Positions 51,758-61,800 of a stretch of 64,000 bases of DNA are shown here, one piece after another. The translations under genes and the position numbers were made by a program. Location: contig NC_019682.1 in the NCBI RefSeq assembly GCF_000316575.1, positions 6,373,501 to 6,437,500 on the forward strand, given 5' to 3'. The notes below the pieces were generated by a model, which did not search any database, had not been told where the DNA came from, and saw only the letters and a program-made list of their open reading frames with translations. Positions within the stretch are counted from its first letter, which is position 1, and each line of letters opens with the position of its first letter. The DNA comes from Calothrix sp. PCC 7507. GTDB taxonomy: Bacteria; Cyanobacteriota; Cyanobacteriia; Cyanobacteriales; Nostocaceae.

Positions 51758-54607
51758 TTAATCGTCTCCTGTATCACCAGGCGTTCCTCCCTTATCTGCA
51801 TTCCAAGCACTAGCCCCTGCGCCAAAACGTCCGCTAGCCAGCCATTCTGCTTTCAACAACGACCACCAATCTGCTGTCAACCCTTTGACGATATAATCGT
51901 ATGGGAGCCAGCCATAGCCACCTTGACCCCAACGCGTTCCCCAAGAATTGCGAATTAGCAATGCACCTTCTGACTTAATTCCGTCTGCATTTTCGACTGG
52001 CTTGCGGTCATGATAGCCTACTGCAACTACTGTATGACCGCCAATCACTCGGTCTTGTTTATTAGGTAGAGGGATATGCCCTTTTACCGTGTTAGCTTCA
52101 TCATAGACAGATTTGTAGAGCGTGAAGCCAAATATACAGGGAAGTTCAGCAGCCAGTAGCACTTTTACTTGCGAAAGCAGTGTGTATCGAGAAATACTAC
52201 CATAATCTAGGCGAAAATATTTGAGAGTTTTATAGTTCTCAGCAAAGGAATAGCAAAAAGGCGTTGGTTGTTCATCAAATTTAGCTTCGTCATAACTCCA
52301 GTAATTTTCTGGACAAACACCAAATGCTACCATTGCTTTCATTGTATCGCGTACAGAGGCTCCGGAATCACCTTCGGCTTGCATTAAATTGCGTGTAACT
52401 TTGTAGAGAAACAAAGGTGAAGCATCAGTATAGTTACCCGAACTTTTTTTCTCAGCATATTCCATTAAAGCAATACCAGCATGGGCTGTACAAGAGTTAA
52501 TGCTTCCCTGATCTTCAATTGGAGAACACCAATAACTGAGATCAACAAATTCAGGTAACGAGAAAAATACTCTTTGAGATTTTGATTCCGGCGGATTTTT
52601 CTGACAGTTATCTTCCTGTAATTTCCTGAACTGATTACGCAGTTTAAAATGAATCGGTAACTGCAAATTACTCTCTGTATACTGACACGAGTTATTACTC
52701 GCATCAATTGACGTTATCTGCTTAATCTCTTGAATTTCCAACAAGGTTTTTTTAAATCGAACAAACTTTCTTAAATCATTCAGTTGATCGTCATTATATT
52801 CACTTATTTTTTTCACCAAGCAATATATTAAAGGATATGTATTTCCAATGCTCTGCAAAACTTGTTGTAAATATTCTTTAAATTTAGCTTTTTTAGCTTT
52901 TTTGGTTTCTTCTGTTTGTTCTTCAATAGATTGACTGCTTTGGTTTTTATCGTGAATTTCGTCCAACTGTTGAAGTATCACCCCTAACATGAATTTTAAA
53001 AAATCAGGATTTTCTATAAGATTAAAATCTCTGATTAAGCGAAAATTATATTCTTCAATAGTTTCTCGCATTAATTCTCTTGTTTTTTGATTTTCTGGAT
53101 TATTATCTCCTCCAATTACAGAGTGCAGTCTTTTAATTACTTGCTCTACTGCTTGATTCAAGTTTCCATATTTAGCTAAAGGCATCAAAACCTGTGCAAT
53201 TAACTTAATAATTGCATCAATCAATGGGCGAATTTGATTTTCTATTTCTGTTCCTGATGATTCTTCATTCATCAAATTTTTCTGACAAAGTTCAATTAAT
53301 TTATCATGACTTGGTGACGGTACAGGTTCGATTCTTTCTTTTAATGATTGGGGCGGTATTTGCGGCGGTACAATTTGATATACCGCTTTCATAAACTTTT
53401 GCCATTCAGAAATCTTTTCTTCAATACCTTTCTTAATTGCTGCTGCTATTGTAGTTGGTGCGTCATATTCTTCTATTTCTTCGGTTTCCGGAATATTTTT
53501 CTCATCATATATTTTTCCAGCAATTTTATTTATTGTTTGCTTAACTTCGTTTTCTAGAGATAAAACTGATTCTAAGCCATTGATTTTTTCTAAAATACTA
53601 TTTAGTTCTGCCTCCGAGTTGTTTATCCATTCTTCGTTCTTAGCATCAGATACACCAATCAATGGGTCGTATTTTTTAGTAATTTCAGTTAAGGCGATCG
53701 CATTACCATGATAATCTTTAATCCACCGGCCTCCATTTCTGGTGACACACAAAAGACCATTAACAATATCACCCTTATGATCTTTGAGATATTGAATAGT
53801 GTCTTCGATATTTTTTTTACTTTTTTGTATTTTTGCTATATCCAAAATATCTATGAAATCAAAAGTCTCACATTGTAATTTCTTTAATAACTCGAATAGA
53901 TGAATGATTAATTTTATTTGACCACTCTGAAAGTGTTGAAAGCTACGTTTTGTGAATATCTCTGTTTCTCCTCGAGGATTTTTTCCTCGAGGATCGCTCC
54001 ATTTTTGCCATCTATCAGGAAGATCCTTAAGAAAGGAGGGCGAATCGATAATGATTGATAAATCAGCTAATTCTTTGATAGCTTCCATATCATCTTTATC
54101 GATTGAACCATGTTGATCATCTATGGTATTTTGCAACCGCTGTTGAGTATTGAGTACTTGATTGATCATCTTGCTGGTTTCAACATCAAACGTAGCATCT
54201 TTTAGCTTCGTGATATCCATAATCTCGTAGATATTATCTGAGCTATTAAATTTCCACGTCCAAAGAATCCGTTGCAAGTAATTCTTGATTAGTAGAACTT
54301 CTGAGTCTGCCATGCCTACTTGGAAAACGTTATGTAGTTTCACGGTGACAAATTGGCTATTTTCTCCTAAAATTTCTTGTTCTAAACCATTTTGCAATTC
54401 ACTAAATTTTTGCTTGTCTGCATCTACATTTCCTGTTTTTGCTAGAATGCCTAAAGCTTCCGAAATCTTTCTGGCAAGGTTTTCAATAGAACCTGTTTCT
54501 TTTTGACTTTGAATTCTATTTGTTAAATTTTGCAGTGCTTCACTTTGCAATGTAAAGTCATTGATATCGGGATAATCTGGAATCCAGCCTGTACCTTTAT
54601 TTTTCAT
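51758..54607 (-). CDS. C1 (papain-like) peptidase with large helical insertion
   Basis: 949 residues. The first 20 residues (GTGWIPDYPDINDFTL) match the short N-terminal motif that normally stands just before the catalytic domain in bacterial C1 peptidases. Here about 620 residues of Lys/Glu-rich helical sequence intervene. The catalytic domain (about 690-930) has the nucleophile in IEDQGSINSCTAHAG (Cys about 705), His in VIGGHTVVAVGYHDR (about 855) and Asn in LLIRNSWGTRWGQGGYG (about 885), all intact. No signal peptide is seen, so it is probably cytosolic. It is encoded 25 bp after the STAND-WD40 gene in the same operon and is a likely effector for that protein. Confidence 0.88.
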   Translation of the reverse strand: MKNKGTGWIPDYPDINDFTLQSEALQNLTNRIQSQKETGSIENLARKISEALGILAKTGNVDADKQKFSELQNGLEQEILGENSQFVTVKLHNVFQVGMADSEVLLIKNYLQRILWTWKFNSSDNIYEIMDITKLKDATFDVETSKMINQVLNTQQRLQNTIDDQHGSIDKDDMEAIKELADLSIIIDSPSFLKDLPDRWQKWSDPRGKNPRGETEIFTKRSFQHFQSGQIKLIIHLFELLKKLQCETFDFIDILDIAKIQKSKKNIEDTIQYLKDHKGDIVNGLLCVTRNGGRWIKDYHGNAIALTEITKKYDPLIGVSDAKNEEWINNSEAELNSILEKINGLESVLSLENEVKQTINKIAGKIYDEKNIPETEEIEEYDAPTTIAAAIKKGIEEKISEWQKFMKAVYQIVPPQIPPQSLKERIEPVPSPSHDKLIELCQKNLMNEESSGTEIENQIRPLIDAIIKLIAQVLMPLAKYGNLNQAVEQVIKRLHSVIGGDNNPENQKTRELMRETIEEYNFRLIRDFNLIENPDFLKFMLGVILQQLDEIHDKNQSSQSIEEQTEETKKAKKAKFKEYLQQVLQSIGNTYPLIYCLVKKISEYNDDQLNDLRKFVRFKKTLLEIQEIKQITSIDASNNSCQYTESNLQLPIHFKLRNQFRKLQEDNCQKNPPESKSQRVFFSLPEFVDLSYWCSPIEDQGSINSCTAHAGIALMEYAEKKSSGNYTDASPLFLYKVTRNLMQAEGDSGASVRDTMKAMVAFGVCPENYWSYDEAKFDEQPTPFCYSFAENYKTLKYFRLDYGSISRYTLLSQVKVLLAAELPCIFGFTLYKSVYDEANTVKGHIPLPNKQDRVIGGHTVVAVGYHDRKPVENADGIKSEGALLIRNSWGTRWGQGGYGWLPYDYIVKGLTADWWSLLKAEWLASGRFGAGASAWNADKGGTPGDTGDD

Positions 54608-54632
54608 TTTTCTGCCCCTGGTTTAGTAGAAG

Positions 54633-57600
54633 TTACTTACATGAATGATGGGATTTTAAGTAATCATGTATTTGATTACATCCTTTGGCTATGAATCCTG
54701 TAAAACTCATATCTGAGACATCCCATAGCAAGACGATGCCATCGGCACTGCTAGAAGCTAATAATTTACTATCACGGCTAAAACTCACGGCATTGACTTC
54801 CGATTTATGCCCCATTAAAGTTGTAATTAATTTGCCATCTGGTTGCCAAATTTTGATGGTTTTGTCGCTACTAGCAGTAGCAATTTTTTTGCCATCCGGG
54901 CTGAAGCTAACATCAAGTACTGATGCATTATGTTCATTCAGAGTTTTGATTAAGTTACCTGCTAAACTCCAAATTTTGATGGTTTTGTCACTACTAGCAG
55001 TAGCAATTGTTTTGCCATCTGGGCTGAAACCTACACTCCAAACTGAATTTTTGTGTGCGGGAATTGTTCTGATTTCAGTGCCATCTAAACGCCACAGCTT
55101 GACTGTACCATCGTCACCTGTAGTAGCAATAGTTTTACCATCTGGGCTGAAATTGACATTTAAAACTCTGCCATTATGTCCTTTAAGAGTATGAAGTTCC
55201 TTCCCGTCGAGACTCCACAGTTTAGCTGTGCCATCGTCACTAGCAGAAGCAATGATATCTCGACTGAAAATCACAGTATTGACGCTACGTGTATGTCCTT
55301 GCAGTATTTGCTGAAATTTCCCGTCTCGACTCCAGAGTTTGATGGTTGCGTCAGTACCACCAGTGGCTATTGTTCGCCCATCGGGGCTGAAGCCAACTCC
55401 ATACGCACTCTTTTGTTGACTCGGCCAAGTGGAAAGTAGTTTACCTTTGAGACTCCACAACCGAATCATGCCATCTTCGCCGACACTAACTACTTGCTGA
55501 CTATTATCTGGGCTAAACCTGGGACTCGTCGCTGCACCTTGATGTCCCACCAGAACAGTCAACAAGCTGCGATTTACTTGCCAGAGCTTGATAGTTTTGT
55601 CATTACTCGCAGTCGCTAACAGCTTACCATCGGGACTGAAGTTGAGGCTGGGAATTTGTCCTTCATGACTTGCCCAGGTGTCAATGAGTGTACCGTCTTT
55701 CCGCCAGAGTTTGACAGTGCCATTAAAACTACCAGAAGCAATGGTTTCTCCATCTGGATGAAAACTGACGCTATTTACTGGTTCTGAATGCGGTAGGATT
55801 TTGGGCGGTTGTCCTTCTTTTCCCCACAGTTTGACTGTTTGATCGGAGCTAGCTGTTGCCAAGATGCCGCTTTTGGGACTGAAATCTGCGCTCATAATCG
55901 CGTTATTATGTCCAGTCCATTCTTTGATCGGCTTGTCATTTTTTCCCCAGAGGCGAATTTTTGTGTCGTCGCTGATGGTGATAATTCTATCTTGAGCAAT
56001 AAAAATCGCTTGCCTGACTCTTGCACTATGTCCTTTGAATGTCTGGAGTAACTTACCGTCTAATTGCCAAAGTTTCGCTGTTTTATCTTTGCTGCTAGTG
56101 GCAATTGTCTTGCCATCGGGACTGAAACTAACGCTATAAACTGTGCTGTTGTGGGCTGGGATTGTCCTGATATACTTACCATCACGATGCCAAAGTATAA
56201 CGGTACCATCTTGACTAGCGGAGGCTAGGATCTGCCCATTGGGACTGAATTTTACACTCGTTACGGGTTTGGTATGCCCTGGTAGAGTGTTGATCAGACT
56301 GCCATCTGTTCGCCAGAGTTTGATTGTTTTGTCGTAACTAGCTGTAGCCAGAATTTGACCGTCTGGACTAAAAATGACGCTTTGAACAATTTTCTCATGT
56401 GCTTGCAGACGATCGCGTTCTCGCGTCCAGTAGACGGCTTCTGCTAGGGTTGCTTGCACATCGGCTTGCGTTTGGGGATTTTTGCCCAAAAATAGTGATT
56501 GGTAGCGATCGCTCGCCTCTAAGCCATCTATGAGAGCATCAAATGTATGTCTGTTATTAGCAAAACGAGCCTCTGAGGTTTGCCGCAAGGCGGTAATTTG
56601 TCTGCTTTCGGCTCTTTGATATTGAACGGTGGAGAAAGTCGCTAAGGCTAATGCCACAGTAGAAAAAGCAGATAAGCCAATGATGGTTTTGCGGCGTTGG
56701 CGATCGCGTCGTCCTGAACTAGCATTAATAAACTGATTCGCAGCTTCACTAAACCCACCCAAAACGGAGTTAAATGCTTCATTCCGTCTCAGTTCCAGGG
56801 TTTGTTCTAGTCTTGATCCACTCCACAGTTCATCATCTGCTTTCGTATTTTGCCATCTGAGGACATCTTCATTTAAACGATTACGGAGGGCGATCGCTTG
56901 ACGATTTGCACCGATCCATTCATGTAACCTTGTCCAAGAAGTCAGCAAGGCTTCATGGGCAATCTCTAGAGTGGAGATGTCAGCCTCTGGCTGATAGTTA
57001 CTTACCAACAGGCTTTGGTCGATCAATTGTGTCAATACTGCTGCTTCTTCTGGGCTAAACTCAGATCGCATTGCCCTTTTGCGGACTGGTTTCCAGTCGG
57101 TTCCTGACTCTTCATCCCCGCCAATTTCGACTAACTTTAAGAATATGCGTTGCACACACAGTTGTTGTTCTGCTGTGAAATTGTTGTATATTGCCTCAAC
57201 TCGTTGATGGAGTGCGCCTCTGACACCACCCAACTGGCGATAGGTATTGATATTGAGTGTGCGATCGCTAATAGCATTCAGATTAACTTCTGTTTCCCAA
57301 AGTAAATTCAGCGTATATTGCAACAACGGCAAATACCCCGCCTGTCCCTCGATATTGGTAATAATTTCCTCTACCAATCCCGTTTCAAACACCACCCCAC
57401 GCTGGGCTGCTGGCTGTTCTATCGCTAATCGCAACTCATCTCGTTGCATTTCGGCAATAAATGGACGATGCTTATCTGTAGCTTTGACTAACTGCGGATA
57501 AGGACTCAATCGATCCAGAAAGTCAGCCCGCATTGTCGCTACAATTTTGACAGCATGTTGCTTAGTTTTGCTTAGTTGCACCAAACTGGCGATAAATTGG

Positions 57601-58166
57601 TTGCGCTTTTCTAAATGACTATTAGTAAATAACTCCTCAAATTGGTCAATCAAAATAAACCAATAATCATCAGGCTGCTTTAATCTCGTTAGCACCTGAT
57701 TAAGAGTATCAGCTTTGGCTTCACGGGCAATTTGGACTTCGCTTTGTTTGTATTTACCCAGTAGGCTCGCATAAAAAGACTCAAATGGATCGACATCTGG
57801 AGTAAACACAAAGTTTACTAACCGTGAACCCCATTTTTGAGACAACCAAGGAATTAAACCTGCTCTGACTAAAGATGACTTGCCACTACCACTAGCCCCT
57901 AATAGCAAAATTAGGTTAGTTTGTTCTAGTTCATTTACCAAACCCGTGAGAAATTGATCCCGTCCAAAAAATAGGTCTTTGTCTTCTGGTTCAAATTTCT
58001 TTAAACCTTTGTAGGGAGAAGTTGCTATAAATTGACGGGTTTTAATCTCATCAACTGCGATTTGCAGAATTTGAGTCTGATTGAGAGTAACAACGTTGCT
58101 GTCACCCATTGAGATATGACTAATTTTTTGCCTAGCTTCTTGATTACTAGGAAATTCCTGGCTCAT
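54633..58166 (-). CDS. STAND NTPase (nSTAND1 type) with membrane anchor and 14 WD40 repeats
   Basis: 1177 residues from the ATG overlapping the previous stop (ATGA at 58163-58166); an ATG at 58178 is also in frame. Parts: a short leader with SMGDSNVVTLNQTQI, the nSTAND1 signature YKGLKKFEPEDKDLFFGRDQ, Walker A GASGSGKSS (near residue 92-100), Walker B WFILIDQFEELF, a helical region up to about 490, one membrane helix (TIIGLSAFSTVALALATFST, about 500), a linker, then 14 WD40 repeats (about 590-1160; FSPDG...DKTIKLW), which would build two seven-bladed propellers. A sensor-type switch ATPase. Operon with a small helical protein upstream and a C1 peptidase downstream. Confidence 0.92.
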   Translation of the reverse strand: MSQEFPSNQEARQKISHISMGDSNVVTLNQTQILQIAVDEIKTRQFIATSPYKGLKKFEPEDKDLFFGRDQFLTGLVNELEQTNLILLLGASGSGKSSLVRAGLIPWLSQKWGSRLVNFVFTPDVDPFESFYASLLGKYKQSEVQIAREAKADTLNQVLTRLKQPDDYWFILIDQFEELFTNSHLEKRNQFIASLVQLSKTKQHAVKIVATMRADFLDRLSPYPQLVKATDKHRPFIAEMQRDELRLAIEQPAAQRGVVFETGLVEEIITNIEGQAGYLPLLQYTLNLLWETEVNLNAISDRTLNINTYRQLGGVRGALHQRVEAIYNNFTAEQQLCVQRIFLKLVEIGGDEESGTDWKPVRKRAMRSEFSPEEAAVLTQLIDQSLLVSNYQPEADISTLEIAHEALLTSWTRLHEWIGANRQAIALRNRLNEDVLRWQNTKADDELWSGSRLEQTLELRRNEAFNSVLGGFSEAANQFINASSGRRDRQRRKTIIGLSAFSTVALALATFSTVQYQRAESRQITALRQTSEARFANNRHTFDALIDGLEASDRYQSLFLGKNPQTQADVQATLAEAVYWTRERDRLQAHEKIVQSVIFSPDGQILATASYDKTIKLWRTDGSLINTLPGHTKPVTSVKFSPNGQILASASQDGTVILWHRDGKYIRTIPAHNSTVYSVSFSPDGKTIATSSKDKTAKLWQLDGKLLQTFKGHSARVRQAIFIAQDRIITISDDTKIRLWGKNDKPIKEWTGHNNAIMSADFSPKSGILATASSDQTVKLWGKEGQPPKILPHSEPVNSVSFHPDGETIASGSFNGTVKLWRKDGTLIDTWASHEGQIPSLNFSPDGKLLATASNDKTIKLWQVNRSLLTVLVGHQGAATSPRFSPDNSQQVVSVGEDGMIRLWSLKGKLLSTWPSQQKSAYGVGFSPDGRTIATGGTDATIKLWSRDGKFQQILQGHTRSVNTVIFSRDIIASASDDGTAKLWSLDGKELHTLKGHNGRVLNVNFSPDGKTIATTGDDGTVKLWRLDGTEIRTIPAHKNSVWSVGFSPDGKTIATASSDKTIKIWSLAGNLIKTLNEHNASVLDVSFSPDGKKIATASSDKTIKIWQPDGKLITTLMGHKSEVNAVSFSRDSKLLASSSADGIVLLWDVSDMSFTGFIAKGCNQIHDYLKSHHSCK

Positions 58167-58678
58167 AGCCCTACCCATACCTTAGCAAGTAAAGGAGCTA
58201 TTTTCAAAACTGGCTCTGCTATCTCTGCCGCCCCTGTTAAACCTTTTTTTAATGCTTCTAATGCTTGTTCTACCAAGTTTTTATCTGGTTTAGGCTTGTT
58301 TAATTCTCCTTCAATTGTTTGCAGCGGCACTTCTAAAGTTTTTTTCTCAATCAAGTTTAAGCTATTACTTCCTGCAATATCTTGCTTCAATTTCGAGAGC
58401 AAATTTAAGGCTTCTTGGATATTAGCATTCTCAATCCTAGCCTGAGTCCTATTTTGACTGATGCTACTTCCCCGATCTGCTTGCAATTGATTAAAGGCAA
58501 TATCGGAGTTACCGCTACCAATAGTAATACCCTCAATATTTTGGGAATGGGACTCCACAACACCAGTAGTGGACGGATTACTCAAAATCTTGGCTAGGGA
58601 ATTTTGCAATTCCAATTTTTCTTCCACCGTAAGATTTTGAATAATCTCTAAAACTTCGTTCACATTGTATTTTGGCAT
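58163..58678 (-). CDS. small helical protein, possible adaptor of the STAND-peptidase operon
   Basis: 171 residues. Leading helices (MPKYNVNEVLEIIQNLTVEE) are followed by a polar Gly/Asn segment (EGITIGSGNSDIAFNQLQAD) like the SMGDSNVVTLNQ stretch in the STAND protein, then helices (LLSKLKQDIAGSNSLNLIEK, LEGELNKPKPDKNLVEQALE-like) and a hydrophobic end (AEIAEPVLKIAPLLAKVWV). No named family is recognised. The stop overlaps the STAND start by ATGA, so expression is coupled. The end hydrophobic helix could sit at the membrane near the STAND anchor. Confidence 0.75.
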   Translation of the reverse strand: MPKYNVNEVLEIIQNLTVEEKLELQNSLAKILSNPSTTGVVESHSQNIEGITIGSGNSDIAFNQLQADRGSSISQNRTQARIENANIQEALNLLSKLKQDIAGSNSLNLIEKKTLEVPLQTIEGELNKPKPDKNLVEQALEALKKGLTGAAEIAEPVLKIAPLLAKVWVGL

Positions 58679-58990
58679 ACAATAAATCTCTCAATTCATA
58701 TCGCAGCATACCAAAATATTCCTTAAAATCGAAGTAGTTTTGATGATTTATATGTTTTTTGACGTTAAAACTAAATCGTCACAAAAAGCAGTCTGATGGG
58801 TCGAGGTGACTACAATATAGTCACAAGAATTACGAATTATGAAGTATGTAGATGCAAAGCGGCTTGCCACTATTCTTAGTATGAAATTACCCCAGCCCAA
58901 AAAAGGGACTTGCAAATGAAAACTCCACCCCGCAAGTAGATGGAGTTTTTGGGCATGGGGAGAAAAAGTCGTACGTCTGCGTTTTCAAAT
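58679..58990. other. upstream region of the STAND operon
   Basis: AT-rich, no gene. The operon promoter is presumably in 58680-58800. A hairpin AAAACTCCA...TGGAGTTTT at 58919-58950 serves as terminator for the Uma2 pseudogene on the minus strand. A short AATTACGAATTATGAA repeat is near 58829. Confidence 0.55.
58919..58950 (-). terminator. terminator after the Uma2 pseudogene
   Basis: AAAACTCCA and TGGAGTTTT(T) form a 9-bp stem around CCCCGCAAGTAGA; A/T runs on both sides suit a rho-independent terminator in either direction. Confidence 0.6.
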
Positions 58991-59710
58991 CTACAATCGG
59001 TCTGGATCAATTCCTAAAGCCTTTAGTTGCGCTGCTAATTGTTCAGCGCGTTGTTCAGCAGTTTGGGCGCGTTGTTCAGCACTTTCGGCCCGTTCAGCAC
59101 CAGTCGGCAAAACATGATTCTTGTTGTTGCACCAACGCAACCAAACATCTTGCTTACCTTCAAACACACCTTCCCATAACGTCAAACCTAAACCCACTCC
59201 TTCTAACCAGAATCCTTCTATCTCTACATAATGTCTCAGTCTTAACTCATAGATATGCAGCAACTGATTTCCCAACAGTTGCAAGGGATCAAATACTGCG
59301 TAGTACTAAATTCCCATCCGAGCATAATCTACCAACTTACTACTCAGTTCGTTACCTTCACGATTAGAAACAATTTCTATGGCCACATCAGGTGCTTTAC
59401 CAAATTCCGACACAAAATAAGTCCGGTTCTTCTTTTCGCGCCAATCTTCCGGCATGGTAACATCCAGACTGAGAAACACATCTGGCACTAGTGGCGGTAA
59501 GCCAATCCCATAAAAAACCCCAACATTTGCCGCTGCGATAAATGCCTCAGAACCTTTGGGAGTCTGCCACGAACTATATAGAACTTCCGTTAACAGCCGT
59601 TGTTGTTTTTCCGAACGAAAGTTATCCACAGGTGTATCGTCTTCGATCACTAGCTGGTTAATATCTGGAGCCTCAGCAATGTAATCTGAGGATAAAGCTT
59701 CTTGAACCAT
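58991..59710 (-). pseudogene. Uma2-family protein interrupted by one in-frame TAG
   Basis: The 134-residue part (MVQEALSSDYIAEAPDINQL, PPLVPDVFLSLDVTMPEDWR, PDVAIEIVSNREGNELSSK with the PD-(D/E)xK-like site) ends DYARMGI-stop, and the same frame continues YYAVFDPLQLLGNQLLHIYE to LAAQLKALGIDPDRL. Relatives usually read GVKYYAVFDP here, so AAG to TAG is the simplest change (59306-59308). The C-terminus has Glu/Gln/Arg heptads (ERAESAEQRAQTAEQRAEQ). A single base restores a 239-residue protein. Uma2 is a nuclease-like family widely duplicated in cyanobacteria. Confidence 0.85.
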
Positions 59711-59802
59711 AAGAGCGCCTACCCAATCAGGTTGCTTTTTCTATACTTTAATAGAATAGAGATCAATCTGATATACATTAATCTGTTTAAACCTAATTTC
59801 CC

Positions 59803-61167
59803 ATGACCACTTCTCAACGCCGCTATCACATCACTACTTTCGGTTGCCAGATGAATAAAGCCGACTCAGAACGCATGGCTGGCATCTTAGAAGACATGGG
59901 CTTTGAATTTTCAGAAGATCCCAATAATGCAGATTTGATTCTCTACAATACCTGCACAATTCGGGATAATGCCCAGCATAAGGTATATTCCTACCTAGGC
60001 AGACAGGCGAAGCGCAAACATGAACAACCTAATTTAAAATTAATCCTAGCTGGTTGCGTTGCCCAACAGGAAGGGGAAAGCCTATTACGGCGTGTGCCAG
60101 AATTAGATTTGGTGATGGGGCCACAACACGCCAACCGTCTTAAAGATTTGCTGGAATCAGTTTTGGAGGGCAACCAAGTTGTCGCCACAGAAGCAGTTCA
60201 CATCATGGAAGACATCACCCAACCGCGCCGCGACAGCAGCGTTACCGCTTGGGTGAATGTGATTTATGGCTGTAACGAACGCTGCACCTATTGCGTAGTT
60301 CCTAATGTGCGTGGTGTGGAACAATCCCGCACACCGGCAGCTATTCGCGCCGAAATAGAAGCATTGGGACAGCAAGGTTATAAGGAAATTACCTTGCTTG
60401 GTCAAAATATTGACGCTTATGGACGTGATTTACCAGGGGCGACACCAGAAGGGCGACATCTGCACACCCTGACAGATTTACTCTATTACATCCATGATGT
60501 GCCAGGAATTGAAAGGATACGTTTTGCTACTAGCCATCCCCGTTATTTTACGGAACGCCTAATTAAGGCTTGTGCCGAGTTACCCAAGGTGTGCGAACAC
60601 TTCCACATTCCCTTTCAATCTGGAGACAACGAACTTTTGAAAGCTATGGCGCGGGGTTATACCCACGAAAAATATCGCCGGATTATCGACACAATTCGCC
60701 GCTATATGCCAGATGCGTCGATTAGTGCGGATGCGATCGTCGGGTTTCCTGGGGAGACAGAAGCACAGTTTGAGAATACCCTCAAACTCACAGCAGACAT
60801 CGGTTTTGATATGTTGAATACGGCAGCATATTCACCCCGTCCGGGAACACCAGCGGCTTTGTGGGACAATCAGTTGAGTGAGGAAGTAAAGAGCGATCGC
60901 CTACAAAGATTAAACCATTTAGTCAACGTCAAAGTCGCCGAGCGATCGCAGCGTTATTTTGGCCGCATTGAAGAAGTCTTAGTAGAAGACCAAAACCCCA
61001 AAGATAAAACCCAAGTCATGGGACGCACGCGGGGTAATCGTCTCACCTTCTTCACTGGCGATATTAATCAAATAAAAGGGCAGGTGGTAAAGGTGAAAAT
61101 CACCGAAGTTCGTCCTTTTAGTTTGACTGGGGAACCCGTGGAGGTGCGGCAAGCCATGCCAGTTTAA
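59803..61167 (+). CDS. miaB: tRNA-2-methylthio-N6-dimethylallyladenosine synthase
   Basis: 454 residues. The UPF0004 domain cysteines are in [24 protein letters not shown] and [10 protein letters not shown]; the radical SAM cluster motif is [15 protein letters not shown] (CxxxCxxC); the TRAM domain ends the protein. This is a full-length methylthiotransferase that modifies A37 of tRNAs reading UNN codons. It starts [16 protein letters not shown]. It is flanked by pseudogene debris on both sides but is itself intact. Confidence 0.97.
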   Translation: MTTSQRRYHITTFGCQMNKADSERMAGILEDMGFEFSEDPNNADLILYNTCTIRDNAQHKVYSYLGRQAKRKHEQPNLKLILAGCVAQQEGESLLRRVPELDLVMGPQHANRLKDLLESVLEGNQVVATEAVHIMEDITQPRRDSSVTAWVNVIYGCNERCTYCVVPNVRGVEQSRTPAAIRAEIEALGQQGYKEITLLGQNIDAYGRDLPGATPEGRHLHTLTDLLYYIHDVPGIERIRFATSHPRYFTERLIKACAELPKVCEHFHIPFQSGDNELLKAMARGYTHEKYRRIIDTIRRYMPDASISADAIVGFPGETEAQFENTLKLTADIGFDMLNTAAYSPRPGTPAALWDNQLSEEVKSDRLQRLNHLVNVKVAERSQRYFGRIEEVLVEDQNPKDKTQVMGRTRGNRLTFFTGDINQIKGQVVKVKITEVRPFSLTGEPVEVRQAMPV

Positions 61168-61476
61168 ATCAGTGAACAGTAAACAGTTATCACGGTTTCA
61201 TTCGGAGATTTAACACTGTCACCGTGAGCCTGCCTGACTAACTGCTTAGTGACCACCCCGACGTAGCTCATTACAAGTAACTGACAACTGTTAACTGTTC
61301 ACTGGTAACTGTTAAATGTTTTTGGTTTTTAATTATTTTTTAGGCTACCATTTAAATAAAAAGAAGTGGCAAAGCCACTTCCTAATTCCCAGGTAGAACC
61401 TAAGAAAGAGTATAACTACTAAACAGGTTTAAAATCGTATAAACTGACACTAAATCAGTGTATATAATTGTTTGAG
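61168..61476. other. gene-free region after miaB
   Basis: Short repeats of AGTGAACAGTAAACAGTTAT, ACTGACAACTGTTAACTG and TGGTAACTGTTAA type, and a terminator-like hairpin at 61363-61381. No gene seen. Confidence 0.6.
61363..61381. terminator. hairpin GAAGTGGC...GCCACTTC
   Basis: GAAGTGGC-AAA-GCCACTTC, 8-bp stem, about 195 bases after the miaB stop. It may terminate miaB or belong to a repeat. Confidence 0.5.
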
Positions 61477-61686
61477 TCATGATGATTGTAATACTGACTC
61501 GAGTTCGTCCATTTCATTATTCAGATGTGCGAGTCTGGCTTTTTCGTCTAAAAGCTGTTGTTCTAAATGAAACCTTACTGCCGTACCAGCCTCAATAGCC
61601 AAATCTTTACCCATTCGCCTCACTTTCTCGCTACGGATCTTTCATTCTGCTTGCAGTGCATCCAATTTCTGCTGCAAACGTCATTT
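61477..61686 (-). pseudogene. remnant of a cyanobacterial conflict-type protein helical segment
   Basis: Reading frame: RLQQKLDALQAE-stop-KIRSEKVRRMGKDLAIEAGT, AVRFHLEQQLLDEKARLAHL, NNEMDELESVLQSS, then TGA at 61477-61479. The pattern LQAEWxxRSEKxxRxRxxxAIExxTxxxFxLEQQxxxxEAxL is one I recall from helical linkers of cyanobacterial CHAT, TIR and STAND proteins; the Trp is replaced by TGA. Both ends are missing. Confidence 0.55.
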
Positions 61687-61800
61687 ACACCGTGCTGTGC
61701 TAGGTTAAGTGTTTTTCACTCCTATGTCTTTTGTATAGATGATTATGGGCGATCGCCATAATTAATATCAGCTCCTTTATGATTTCGGTGAGGTAACACG

